Assembly: GCA_031261605.1 (NCBI GenBank)
Contig: JAISJI010000036.1
Span: forward strand, 1-64,000
Length of the DNA: 64,000 nucleotides
Source of the DNA: Ignavibacteria bacterium
GTDB lineage: Bacteria > Bacteroidota > Ignavibacteria > Kapaibacteriales > UBA2268
Reading direction: 5' to 3'
Shown piece by piece: positions 34,694 to 44,500 of the stretch (positions within the stretch are counted from its first letter, which is position 1; the number at the start of each line of letters is the position of its first letter). Below the pieces are notes generated by a model. The model made no database searches, had not been told where the DNA came from, and saw only the letters and a program-made list of their open reading frames with translations. The translations under genes were made by a program, and so were the position numbers.

Positions 34694-36862
34694 ATGTCGC
34701 AATCAAAATCCAAATTCGTCACCAATAAAGAAGGGAAAAATACATTAAAGAAACGCATTAGCAATATTATGGACTCCACGGAGAGTGTAGATATTCTGGT
34801 GGGTTTCTTTTATTTTTCTGGTTTTAGCGAACTTTATAACGGACTTAAAGATAAGAAAGTTAGAATTCTTGTTGGCAAAGATATAGAAAAAGAAATCACT
34901 AATAGAGATAAGTATTATAAAAAATTAGTGGATACCTTTAATTCAAATCCATCATACGACAATAAAAATTCCGTTGATGCCTTTAATGTGTATCGCCAAA
35001 AATTAGAAAATGGGACGCTTGAAGTCCGAATGACCAGCGAACCCAATCACGCTAAGTTATATATATTTAATTATTTGGAAGAAAAGAACAACAATGGTGA
35101 AGACATAGGAAGAGTTATCACCGGTTCGAGCAACTTCACAGCCAGCGGTTTGCAGCACCAGCACGAGATAGATGTGATATTAAATGATAGCAGGGATGTG
35201 GAAGAAGGTCAAGCCATTTTTGATGAATTGTGGGAAAATGCTGATAAGATATTAGATAAGAATAGGTTAGATAACTTTAGAACGCAAGTGATGGATAAAA
35301 TTTGGATTGGTCAAAATCCATCTCCATATTTAATGTATTTGCGTGTATTGGACGAATATTTTTCAATTAAATCAAATGGTTATATTGAAACGCCGAGCGA
35401 AATAACTAATAGCGAATTTACAGACCTGAAGTATCAGATAGATGCAATAAAAATGGCTATTCAAATTATCAATGCTCACAATGGAGTTCTCATTGCTGAT
35501 GTAGTTGGACTTGGAAAGAGTATAATTGCCTCAACAGTAGCTAAGCATTTGAATTTACGAGTAATTATTATTGCACCTCCACATTTGGTAAAGCAATGGG
35601 AGGATTACAAGAACGCTTTCAAATTCAATAGTTTAATAATTGAAAGCAGAGGAAAATTAGATAAAGTAATTGTTCAATATCATAAGCAAGTGGAAAGAGA
35701 TAATGAAGAGAAGTTTCTGGTGATAATAGACGAGGCACATACATATCGCAATGAAAATACATATGATTATGCGTGTTTACACAATATTTGTCTTGGCAAT
35801 AAGGTTATGCTATTGACAGCGACTCCATTTAACAACAGACCTGCCGATGTTTTTGCTATGCTAAAATTTTTCCAAATACCTGCCCAATCTACTATACAAG
35901 CGATTGAAAGATTGGGAGATGAATTCTATAGATTGACCAAAGAATACGATACATTGAAGAAAGAGCAGAAGGATAAAAAAATAGACAAAAAGAAAACTGA
36001 TGAAAAAGCCAACCAAATATCCAAGCAAATCAGAGAGTTAATCAATCCTGTTATAATTCGTCGTTCTCGGTTGGACTTAGACATAATACCATCATATAGA
36101 GAGGATTTGCTCGCCAATAATATGGAGTTTGCAAAAGTCGCTCCGCCTGAATTATTGGAATATGATTTGGGAGAAATTGCCGAGTTATATTATGATACTT
36201 TGCAATGGATTTCGTTTAAACAAGGGACAGAAGGCGAGGACATTTCATTGCTGAGCGGTTTCAAAGCAGCAAGGTTTATGCCATCTGTATATTGTAAGGA
36301 GGAGCGTAGGGAGAATTTAAGAGACCTGCTTGAAAAAGAGTATGGAGATTATTTTAACTTCCGTGAAGGTCAGAAGAATATGGGTAATTTTATGAGACGT
36401 ATGTTAGTGCAGCGTTTTGAGAGTTCGCAAGCAGCATTTAAGTTATCTATTGAGCGGATGGTAGAGAATTATAAAAAATATATTGAATGGATTGGATACC
36501 TCCAAGCGGCGCCGATGTTTAAGCGAGGTGGATTGCCGGACGTAGAAGGGTTGCTTGATTATGATGCTGATATGGAATTGGAAGAAATACCGGAATATAA
36601 GAATTTGAAAGAACGAGGACTTATTAAAATTCCTTTGGAATATCTGAATAAAGATTTTATGAAGGATGTCACCAGCGATTATAACCATCTTAAAGAACTT
36701 CAAGAAAAATGGAACAAAATAGACATAGACCCAAAATTAGATAGTTTTGTAAAAATCATTAAAGAGAAATTAAAGAAAGAGCCAGACCGAAAAATAGTTG
36801 TATTCAGCCAATACAAAGATACCGTAGAGTCGGTGTTTGATGAATTAAAATCAAGTGAATAA
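34694..36862 (+). CDS. PLD-domain SNF2-type helicase, N-terminal part (frameshifted)
   Basis: This 722-codon frame has a phospholipase D-like nuclease domain first (residues 1-200, with HAK at 119-121 and GSSNFTASGL). A superfamily 2 motor follows: IADVVGLGKSIIAS (motif I, near 265-280), IIDEAHTYRN (motif II, near 350), LLTATPFNNRP (motif III), and VVFSQYKDTVESVF (motif IV). It stops at TAA 36860, in the middle of the second RecA lobe. The rest of the motor continues in another frame from about 36868, so one base has been lost or gained. It would be the translocase/nuclease partner of the downstream methyltransferase. Confidence 0.88.
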   Translation: MSQSKSKFVTNKEGKNTLKKRISNIMDSTESVDILVGFFYFSGFSELYNGLKDKKVRILVGKDIEKEITNRDKYYKKLVDTFNSNPSYDNKNSVDAFNVYRQKLENGTLEVRMTSEPNHAKLYIFNYLEEKNNNGEDIGRVITGSSNFTASGLQHQHEIDVILNDSRDVEEGQAIFDELWENADKILDKNRLDNFRTQVMDKIWIGQNPSPYLMYLRVLDEYFSIKSNGYIETPSEITNSEFTDLKYQIDAIKMAIQIINAHNGVLIADVVGLGKSIIASTVAKHLNLRVIIIAPPHLVKQWEDYKNAFKFNSLIIESRGKLDKVIVQYHKQVERDNEEKFLVIIDEAHTYRNENTYDYACLHNICLGNKVMLLTATPFNNRPADVFAMLKFFQIPAQSTIQAIERLGDEFYRLTKEYDTLKKEQKDKKIDKKKTDEKANQISKQIRELINPVIIRRSRLDLDIIPSYREDLLANNMEFAKVAPPELLEYDLGEIAELYYDTLQWISFKQGTEGEDISLLSGFKAARFMPSVYCKEERRENLRDLLEKEYGDYFNFREGQKNMGNFMRRMLVQRFESSQAAFKLSIERMVENYKKYIEWIGYLQAAPMFKRGGLPDVEGLLDYDADMELEEIPEYKNLKERGLIKIPLEYLNKDFMKDVTSDYNHLKELQEKWNKIDIDPKLDSFVKIIKEKLKKEPDRKIVVFSQYKDTVESVFDELKSSE

Positions 36863-36867
36863 AAGTA

Positions 36868-37926
36868 TTTTCCTATACATCAAAAGATGCAAGCGAGCGA
36901 AATAGAGAGATAGTAAAGAAAAACTTTGATGCAGGATATTCTATCGAAAGTCAAGCCAGTGATTTTGATATATTGGTTGCAACGGATGCAATATCAGAAG
37001 GTTATAACTTACATAGAGCGGGAACAATATTTAATTTTGATATACCGTATAATCCTACAAGGGTTATACAGCGTGTCGGTCGTATCAATCGTATCAACAA
37101 GAAGGTCTTTGCTCAACTGTTTATTTACAATTACTTCCCTTCAGATATTGGTGAAAAAGAAACACGGACAAAAGAAATATCTACGCTGAAAATGCAAATG
37201 ATACATAACATTCTGGGCGAAGATACACAAACCCTTACGGCAGATGAAACACCACAAGCATTCTTTGAGAAACAATTTAATGAAATACAGAGGCAGTGGG
37301 ATAGCGAAAAGAATTGGGACGCCGACTATAGAGCATTCTACGACACAGTAAAAAACACCGAGGATATGGCTGAAGCCCGTAAAATACCGCATAGAACAAG
37401 GATTAGACGCATCGGCAAAGAAAACGCTGTTCTCCAATTTGCTAAGAGTGGCGATAACTATATATTTAAGCATAGCAGTTATGCCATTTCAACAGAAGCA
37501 GCAATTAAACTGTTCGAGGCAACTAAAGATGAACAGGGCTACGAGTTTTCGGATAATGGATGGAAATTGTATAATAATATTCCAGATGAAGAGACGTGGA
37601 TGAAAGAGACAAAAACAGTTCCATTGACGAAAAAAGATAAACCCTCAAAGGCAGACCTAAACCTTAAAGTTTCTGATAAATTGGAACTCATTAGAAGGGA
37701 TTTAGATGCTGAAGAATATTATCAGGACTTGAAGTATATGCTTAATAATGGAGCCATTGACGAGTATTCAATGCGAGAAATAGATAAATTAGCCAAACAA
37801 GATTACGCTAAAATATATGATATTATTCCACCTCAACTCGCAAAGAAATGCAGACATACAGAGGAACACGGCAATACCAAAAATGCTGCTGTTATTTTAT
37901 TGCAAGAATTTTATAACGGAAAATAA
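36868..37926 (+). pseudogene. PLD-domain SNF2-type helicase, C-terminal part
   Basis: This is the continuation of the helicase in a shifted frame. SYTSKDASERNREIVKK follows directly on the broken upstream end, then motif V (ILVATDAISEGYNLHRAG) and motif VI (RVIQRVGRINRINKK). About 250 residues of a helical C-terminal domain follow. No ATG or good ribosome site begins this frame; the first usable codon is TTG at 36973. The full gene would encode about 1077 residues. Whether the shift is a sequencing error, a real null mutation or a reversible switch cannot be told here. The stop is 3 bases before the methyltransferase start, showing operon structure. Confidence 0.8.
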
Positions 37927-40900
37927 ATGATTAATTCTACTCAAATCCAATATGATTTAACGGCTACATACGACCGTCAGCGCTTCGTATCATTGCTTGC
38001 CGATTTCTTTCCAAACGATTTTGAAAAGAAAATAGAACCAATAACAGAAGTTAGTTTCAATACCGACTATGTAACATCTATTACACGGCTTGGTGAGTGT
38101 TCTACCTTTGGTATCAAAATGTTTGAGATACACCATAACTCGAAGCGTGATGCACGTGTAGGTGTAACTAAGGAGGCGTTTAACTTGCTCGCAGAGGAAC
38201 GCTGCCAGCGGGCTTTGATTTCATTTATTCCCGATAATGACACAAGCGGTCAATACCGCTTTTCGTTAGTGCAAGTGGAATTAGAAGCCATCGGCAGTAA
38301 GGTTAAGCGTAAGTATTCAAATCCACGCCGCTGTTCGTTTATTCTTGGCAAGGATATTGTTCACAATACTCCACAAAAGTTTCTATTGGATAAAGGAAGA
38401 ATTGAAAGCATAGAGGATTTGAAAGAGCGGTTTTCCGTGGATGCACTAACTAAAGAATTCTATAATGATATTTTTGGCTGGTATCTGTGGGCATTGTCGG
38501 ACGACAATGGCTTCAAGGTTACTTACCCAAATGATACTGCAACCGAAGCCGATGATAGAATAATAGAAGAGCACTTGCTACGACTGATTATTCGCCTAAT
38601 GTTCGTATGGTTCATCAAGCAAAAGAAACTTGTGCCGGACGAAATATTTGACCAAGAGCAACTCCGCTCCATCCTGAAAAACTTCATACCTACAAGCAAA
38701 AAAGACGGCAATTACTATAACGCTATTTTGCAAAACCTATTTTTTGCTACGCTCAACCGTCCAATCGATGAACGAGATTTTGCAGTAGAAGGCGGCGACA
38801 GATGGAACGAAAACTACGGCATAAAGACACTTTACCGCGATGCGATGGAAGACACTTACTTCAACAAAACACACGAACAAATTATCGCTCTCTTCAAGCG
38901 AGTCCCATTCCTCAACGGCGGGCTATTCGAGTGCTTGGACAAAGAGCAAGACGACAACGGCAAAATATTTTATTATGATGGATTCAGTAGAGCAAAAGGA
39001 AAACAAAAGCGCGCCTTTGTGCCGAATGTCCTATTCTTTAAAGAGGAACGGGGCTTGCTCCATATTTTCAAACGCTACAATTTTACCATCGAAGAGAACA
39101 CTTTAACCGATGCTGTGGTTTCGCTCGACCCAGAACTGCTCGGCAAAATATTCGAAAACCTACTCGGATATTATAACCCCGAAACACAGCAGTCCGCTCG
39201 CAAATCCACCGGCTCATTCTATACACCACGCGAAATCGTCGACTATATGGTGGACGAATCAATTTACGCATACTTAAAGCAAGCAGTCGGCGATAATTGG
39301 AAAGAACAAAAAGTTAAAACATACCTCGCTCTTACTCAAATCAAAGTCCTCGACCCCGCTTGCGGCTCTGGAGCATTCCCTATGGGCATCCTAAACCGCA
39401 TCGTATCTATAATAGAGGAAAACGAACTCTCAAAAGATAAAATTTACGAAATCAAAAGAAACCTTATTGAGAAGTGCATCTACGGCGTGGATATTCAATC
39501 AATCGCCGTCCAAATCTCTAAACTCCGCTTCTTTATCTCACTTATCATTGACCAAACACCCGATTGGAATAAGCCAAACTTCGGGATGCTACCGCTGCCT
39601 AACCTAGAAACAAAATTCGTAGTAGCTAACACACTTATCGGTATCCAGCGAAAAGAAGGACGTCTAGAAAGCACCGAAGTTGATGACATTAGAGAGGAAC
39701 TACGCAGAGTGAGAGCTGCTCACTTCTCTGCTAAAACCGCTAAACAAAAGAAGGAACTACGCTCCAAAGACAAAGAATTACGAAACAATTTAGCGAAATT
39801 GTTAAAGGATAACTTCGCCGAAAAGGATATCCGACAACTTGCTCAGTGGAACCCATACGACCAAAATACACATTCACAATGGTTCGATGCCGAGTGGATG
39901 TTCGGAGTAACCGAGGGCTTTGATGTGGTTATTGGCAATCCGCCGTATATCGATTCTGAAACAATGACTAATATAGGGCTTGAATGGGAACGAAAATTTA
40001 TTGTCAAAAATTTCAAATATATTTCCGGAAATTGGGATATTTATATGGCATTTTTTGAAAAAGGGTTAGATTTATCTGAAAATATTTTATGCTATATTAC
40101 GCCTGATAAATGGTTATCAAAACCTTTTGGACAAAAATTTAGAGAATTTTGTATGATTCCTAAAATGAATAAAATTGCTCGCGTTGGAAGTAATGTTTTT
40201 GAAAATGTAAGAGTTGATGGAATTATTTCTTTATTTGTTCAAAATTCTGAAAATTTGATAACCCTAAAATTTGGTAATACAAAAGAGATAAAAACTATTG
40301 CAACTACAAATAAGAACGAAATTGATAAACCTTATTTGATTGATTATTTGTTTTCTGAAAATTCAGCGTTAATCAACAAAATAGAAAAATCGGTTTCAAA
40401 AAAAATATTTGATTTTGCGATTTGTGAAGGTGCGTGTGCAACAAGCGATGCTTATAATTTAGTTCCATTCGTTGAAAATAATAATGATTTTAATGAAAAC
40501 GATTACTTCAAATTAATAAATACAGGAACCATTGAAAAATATGGTAATCGTTGGGGGACAAAAGAAATTATATATTTAGGGAAAAAATTACTTTTTCCGA
40601 TTGTTAGCCGTCAAAAATTTACTGAAAATTTTGGCAAATCTTATGTGTCAAAAGCGATTAAGCCAAAAGTGATTTTTAAAGGGTTGAACCTATTAGATGC
40701 TTGTATTGATTTCAAAGGTAATATTTTACCTGCAAAATCAACTTTAGTAATTTGTAGCGAAAATTCCGATTTGTTAAAATATTTGTGTGCAATAATTAAT
40801 TCCAGATTGTCAATGTTTTATATCAAAAATAAGTATGCTTCAAGTAGTTATTGTGGCGGAATTACATTTACAAAAGATATGATAAACAATTTTCCAATTA

Positions 40901-41055
40901 CCGATGTACAGCAGCCGCTCATTGCATTAGTAGAACAAATTTTGCAATCAAAAGAGCAAAACGCTGATACGAGCGCATTGGAAAAGAAAATAGACAAATT
41001 AGTATATGGATTATATGGATTGACGAAGGAGGAGATAAAGGTGGTGGAAACTTAA
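37927..41055 (+). CDS. Eco57I-like class I adenine-specific DNA methyltransferase
   Basis: This 1042-residue protein has a long N-terminal region (1-440). The methyltransferase core has SAM motif I LDPACGSGAFPMGIL (near residue 480) and catalytic motif IV VIGNPPYIDS (near residue 675), preceded by GSFYTPREIVDYMV. The C-terminal third is a target recognition domain. The layout is that of type IIG/BREX PglX-like N6-adenine methylases. Together with the upstream PLD/SNF2 helicase it forms a two-gene modification-plus-translocase system that recalls the drmMI/drmD part of DISARM. The drmA/drmB genes are absent. The recognition region (about 39960-40900) is visibly more AT-rich than the core. Confidence 0.9.
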   Translation: MINSTQIQYDLTATYDRQRFVSLLADFFPNDFEKKIEPITEVSFNTDYVTSITRLGECSTFGIKMFEIHHNSKRDARVGVTKEAFNLLAEERCQRALISFIPDNDTSGQYRFSLVQVELEAIGSKVKRKYSNPRRCSFILGKDIVHNTPQKFLLDKGRIESIEDLKERFSVDALTKEFYNDIFGWYLWALSDDNGFKVTYPNDTATEADDRIIEEHLLRLIIRLMFVWFIKQKKLVPDEIFDQEQLRSILKNFIPTSKKDGNYYNAILQNLFFATLNRPIDERDFAVEGGDRWNENYGIKTLYRDAMEDTYFNKTHEQIIALFKRVPFLNGGLFECLDKEQDDNGKIFYYDGFSRAKGKQKRAFVPNVLFFKEERGLLHIFKRYNFTIEENTLTDAVVSLDPELLGKIFENLLGYYNPETQQSARKSTGSFYTPREIVDYMVDESIYAYLKQAVGDNWKEQKVKTYLALTQIKVLDPACGSGAFPMGILNRIVSIIEENELSKDKIYEIKRNLIEKCIYGVDIQSIAVQISKLRFFISLIIDQTPDWNKPNFGMLPLPNLETKFVVANTLIGIQRKEGRLESTEVDDIREELRRVRAAHFSAKTAKQKKELRSKDKELRNNLAKLLKDNFAEKDIRQLAQWNPYDQNTHSQWFDAEWMFGVTEGFDVVIGNPPYIDSETMTNIGLEWERKFIVKNFKYISGNWDIYMAFFEKGLDLSENILCYITPDKWLSKPFGQKFREFCMIPKMNKIARVGSNVFENVRVDGIISLFVQNSENLITLKFGNTKEIKTIATTNKNEIDKPYLIDYLFSENSALINKIEKSVSKKIFDFAICEGACATSDAYNLVPFVENNNDFNENDYFKLINTGTIEKYGNRWGTKEIIYLGKKLLFPIVSRQKFTENFGKSYVSKAIKPKVIFKGLNLLDACIDFKGNILPAKSTLVICSENSDLLKYLCAIINSRLSMFYIKNKYASSSYCGGITFTKDMINNFPITDVQQPLIALVEQILQSKEQNADTSALEKKIDKLVYGLYGLTKEEIKVVET

Positions 41056-41096
41056 TGCAATGGTAGGAAGCCAATTACAAGAACCGCCAAAAAAAT

Positions 41097-41129
41097 TTGC
41101 AAAAAAAACAAAAAAAATGCGTATATTTG
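41097..41129 (+). promoter_or_regulatory. Candidate promoter of the metal efflux cluster
   Basis: TTG at 41097-41099 and TATATTTG at 41122-41129 are 22 bases apart, within a long A-rich tract. The next ATG is at 41134, only 4 bases past the -7 box, so transcription may begin at the start codon and this may serve a leaderless or downstream start. Confidence 0.4.
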
Positions 41130-41133
41130 CGTT

Positions 41134-41433
41134 ATGAAAAATTTCGCAGTCATATTACTTCTATTCGTTTTCGGCTTCTCTGTTACCGCTCCATTGTGGG
41201 AACAGCAGGTTGCTGCATACCAAGTATGCCAAAACGACTCTAATTGCGATGATGGCTGCTGTTCCGAGTTCTGCTCGCCTTTTCACGCTTGTAGCCATTG
41301 CCACGGATTTCTCTTTACGGAGGGACCAGATGGCATTGCATTGCTACACTCCAAATTTAATCCTATCCCATATTCGCAACATCACATCTCGCATTTCTGT
41401 GGCGACATCTGGCAACCTCCCAAAATCTCTTAA
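41134..41433 (+). CDS. Small secreted Cys/His-rich protein (DUF6660-like)
   Basis: This 99-residue protein has a signal peptide (KNFAVILLLFVFGFSVTA). The mature part is dense in Cys and His (CQNDSNCDDGCCSEFCSPF, HACSHCHGF, HHISHFCGD). Such proteins sit before czcCBA-type efflux genes in Bacteroidota and are often called DUF6660. Metal binding in the periplasm is a reasonable inference. It is 99 bases upstream of the RND pump in the same direction. Confidence 0.75.
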   Translation: MKNFAVILLLFVFGFSVTAPLWEQQVAAYQVCQNDSNCDDGCCSEFCSPFHACSHCHGFLFTEGPDGIALLHSKFNPIPYSQHHISHFCGDIWQPPKIS

Positions 41434-41532
41434 TCAATAATAGCAAGCAACATTTTGCTTTCTGTGTCAATTAAATAATTTGGCACTATCATTATTTTTA
41501 AAAATAGTTATTATTTATTAATAGGAAAATTT

Positions 41533-44500
41533 ATGTTTGATAAAATAATCAGGTTCTCAATAGAGAACAAGATGGTTATTTGCATACTTACATTGGTTTT
41601 AGTCGTTTGGGGAATTGTTTCGGTGATTAATCTGCCGATTGACGCTACACCCGACATTACCAATAATCAGGTGCAGATAATCACACAAGCCCCAACACTC
41701 GGGGCACAGGAGGTGGAGCAATTTATTACCACTCCGATTGAACTTGCTATGGCTAATATTCCCGATGTAATTGAGCAGAGGAGCATCAGCCGTAGTGGTA
41801 TATCCGTTATTACTATCGTCTTCAAAGATGAAACGGATATTTACTGGGCAAGGCAACAAATAAGCCATCAGTTGAAAGAAGCCGAAGCCCTTATTCCATC
41901 TGGCTTGGGTAAGCCATCGCTTGCACCAATTACTACCGGCTTGGGTGAGATTTACCATTACGTTCTCCGTCCAGCAAAAGGATATGAAGAGCAGTATTCC
42001 GATATGGATTTACGGACAATGCAGGATTGGATTGTAAAACGCCAACTCGCTGGAACAGAAGGCATTGCTGAGGTCAGTGCTTGGGGCGGACACGTTAAGC
42101 AATATGAAATTGCATTGGATAACGATAAACTTGCATCTATGAATATCAGCATTGCCGAAATTTACGAAGCATTAGAGCGTAACAACGAAAACACCGGTGG
42201 TAGCTATATTGAGCAGGGTGCTAATTACTACTTCATTCGTGGGCTTGGCTTAGTGCAAACTTTGGATGATATTGAGCGCATAGTAATTAAAAATTCTGGC
42301 TCAACACCTGTGCTGATACGCGATATTGCTGATGTGCAAATCGGCTCTGCGATGCGTTACGGTGCAGTTACACGTAATGGCGAAGGCGAAGTTGTTGCAG
42401 GTATTACGCTAATGCTCAAAGGCGAGAATTTTTCAAAAGTTATCGCCAATGTCAAGGAGCGAATGCAGCAGATACAAAAGAGTTTGCCGGAAGGTGTTGT
42501 GATTGAGCCGTTTATTGACCGCACGGAATTAGTTGGACGAACAACATTGACGATAGCGAGGAATCTGCTGGAAGGTGGATTGATAGTGATTTTCGTTTTG
42601 GTCTTGTTGCTTGGTAATTTCCGTGCAGGACTAGTTGTAGCATCGGTTATTCCTCTGTCTATGCTTTTCGCTATTGGTATGATGAATCTATTCGGCGTAA
42701 GTGGAAATCTTATGAGTTTAGGTGCTATTGACTTCGGATTAATTGTGGATGGTGCGGTAATTATCGTAGAGACAATAGTTGCACGCATTGCGAATATAAA
42801 AACACAACTAAGTCGCAAAGAAATGGATATGGAAATTTACGCTGCTGCCTCTAAAATCAGGACAAGTGCAGCATTTGGCGAAATCATTATCTTGATTGTC
42901 TATCTGCCAATTCTTACATTGGTAGGTATTGAAGGGAAGATGTTTCGTCCGATGGCACAGACCGTTGCATTTGCTATCTTGGGAGCATTCATTCTTTCAC
43001 TAACTTATGTGCCGATGCTCAGTGCATTGGTATTGGGCAGAGTAAAGCATATTGCGACAAAAGAAAATTTTTCAGACCGTCTGATGAATATAGCAAAGTG
43101 TATATACACTCCGATTTTGGATTTCGCATTGCGTTGGAAAAAGACAATAGTAACGGCTATGGTCGTGCTTTTTGTAGCATCTCTTTTCCTATTCAATAGA
43201 TTGGGTGGCGAGTTCATTCCGACTTTGGAAGAAGGTGATTTGACCGTTGAGATTAGTATGGCACAAGGAACTTCACTCTCGCAGGTAATAGAGACATTTG
43301 GTATGGCGGAGAAGATTTTGAAAGAACGCTTTCCAGAGATAAAGCAAGCCGTAACCCGTATTGGTAGTGCCGAAATACCATCTGACCCAATGCCAATAGA
43401 GCGTGGTGATATGATGCTATCTATGATTCCAAAGGAAGAATGGAAGACAGCCAGTAGCCGCGAAGAGATGACGGAGAAGATGGAAGAAGCACTTGCATAT
43501 ATCCCCGGTATCCATTTTGAAATATCGCAGCCGATGGAGATGCGATTCAATGAACTGATTACCGGTATTCGTCAGGATGTAGCAGTTAAGATTTACGGCG
43601 AGGATTTAGATGTGCTTGCTTCACAGGCGAATAAAGTTGCATCGCTAATTAAGGATGTAGATGGTGTAAATGAGCCGTATGTAGAGAAAGTGAGCGGTCT
43701 TCCCCAAATTCAGGTGGAATACAATCGCGAGCAAATTGCCCGTTATGGCTTATCAATAAGCGATGTAAATAATATTTTACGCACTGCTTTTGCTGGTAGT
43801 GTAGCAGGAGTGGTATTTGAAGGCGACCGCCGTTTTGATATGGTTGTGCGTCTAAAAAAGGAACTTCGGAATTCTTTCGAAAGTATTGAAAATCTATATA
43901 TTCCGCTACCTTCTGGCATCAGTATTCCACTTAGTCAAGTAGCGACAATCGGCTATAAGACCGCTCCGGCAGAAATCGGACACGAGGACGGATTACGCCG
44001 TATTTATGTGGGCTTCAATGTTCGAGGACGCGATATTGAAAGCACCGTTAGCGAAATACAAACTATACTTTCCAACGAATTGGAATTGCCATCTGGTTAC
44101 TACTATACATACGGAGGCGAGTTCCAAAATCTGAAGGAAGCGGTGGAGCGTTTAGAAATTGCTGTTCCTGCTGCTTTGCTATTAATTTTTGCATTGCTAT
44201 ACTTTACCTTCCGCAAACTGAAATTATCGCTTTTGATTTTCACCGCTGTGCCTCTATCTGCTATTGGTGGAATTTTCGCATTGTGGTTGCGTGGGATGCC
44301 GTTTAGTATTTCGGCAGGTGTTGGATTTATTGCATTATTCGGTGTGGCGGTGCTTAATGGCATTGTGCTTATCGGTCAGTTCAATCAACTAAAAGAAGAT
44401 GGTATAACGGATATTTACGAAAGAGTAAAGCGAGGCACAATGATTCGGTTGCGTCCGGTATTGATGACTGCACTTGTTGCGTCATTAGGTTTTTTGCCGA

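Noticed and set aside
41134..41433. Cys-rich toxin or bacteriocin
   Set aside because: Signal peptide, His/Cys content and position before czcA fit a metal-binding accessory better.
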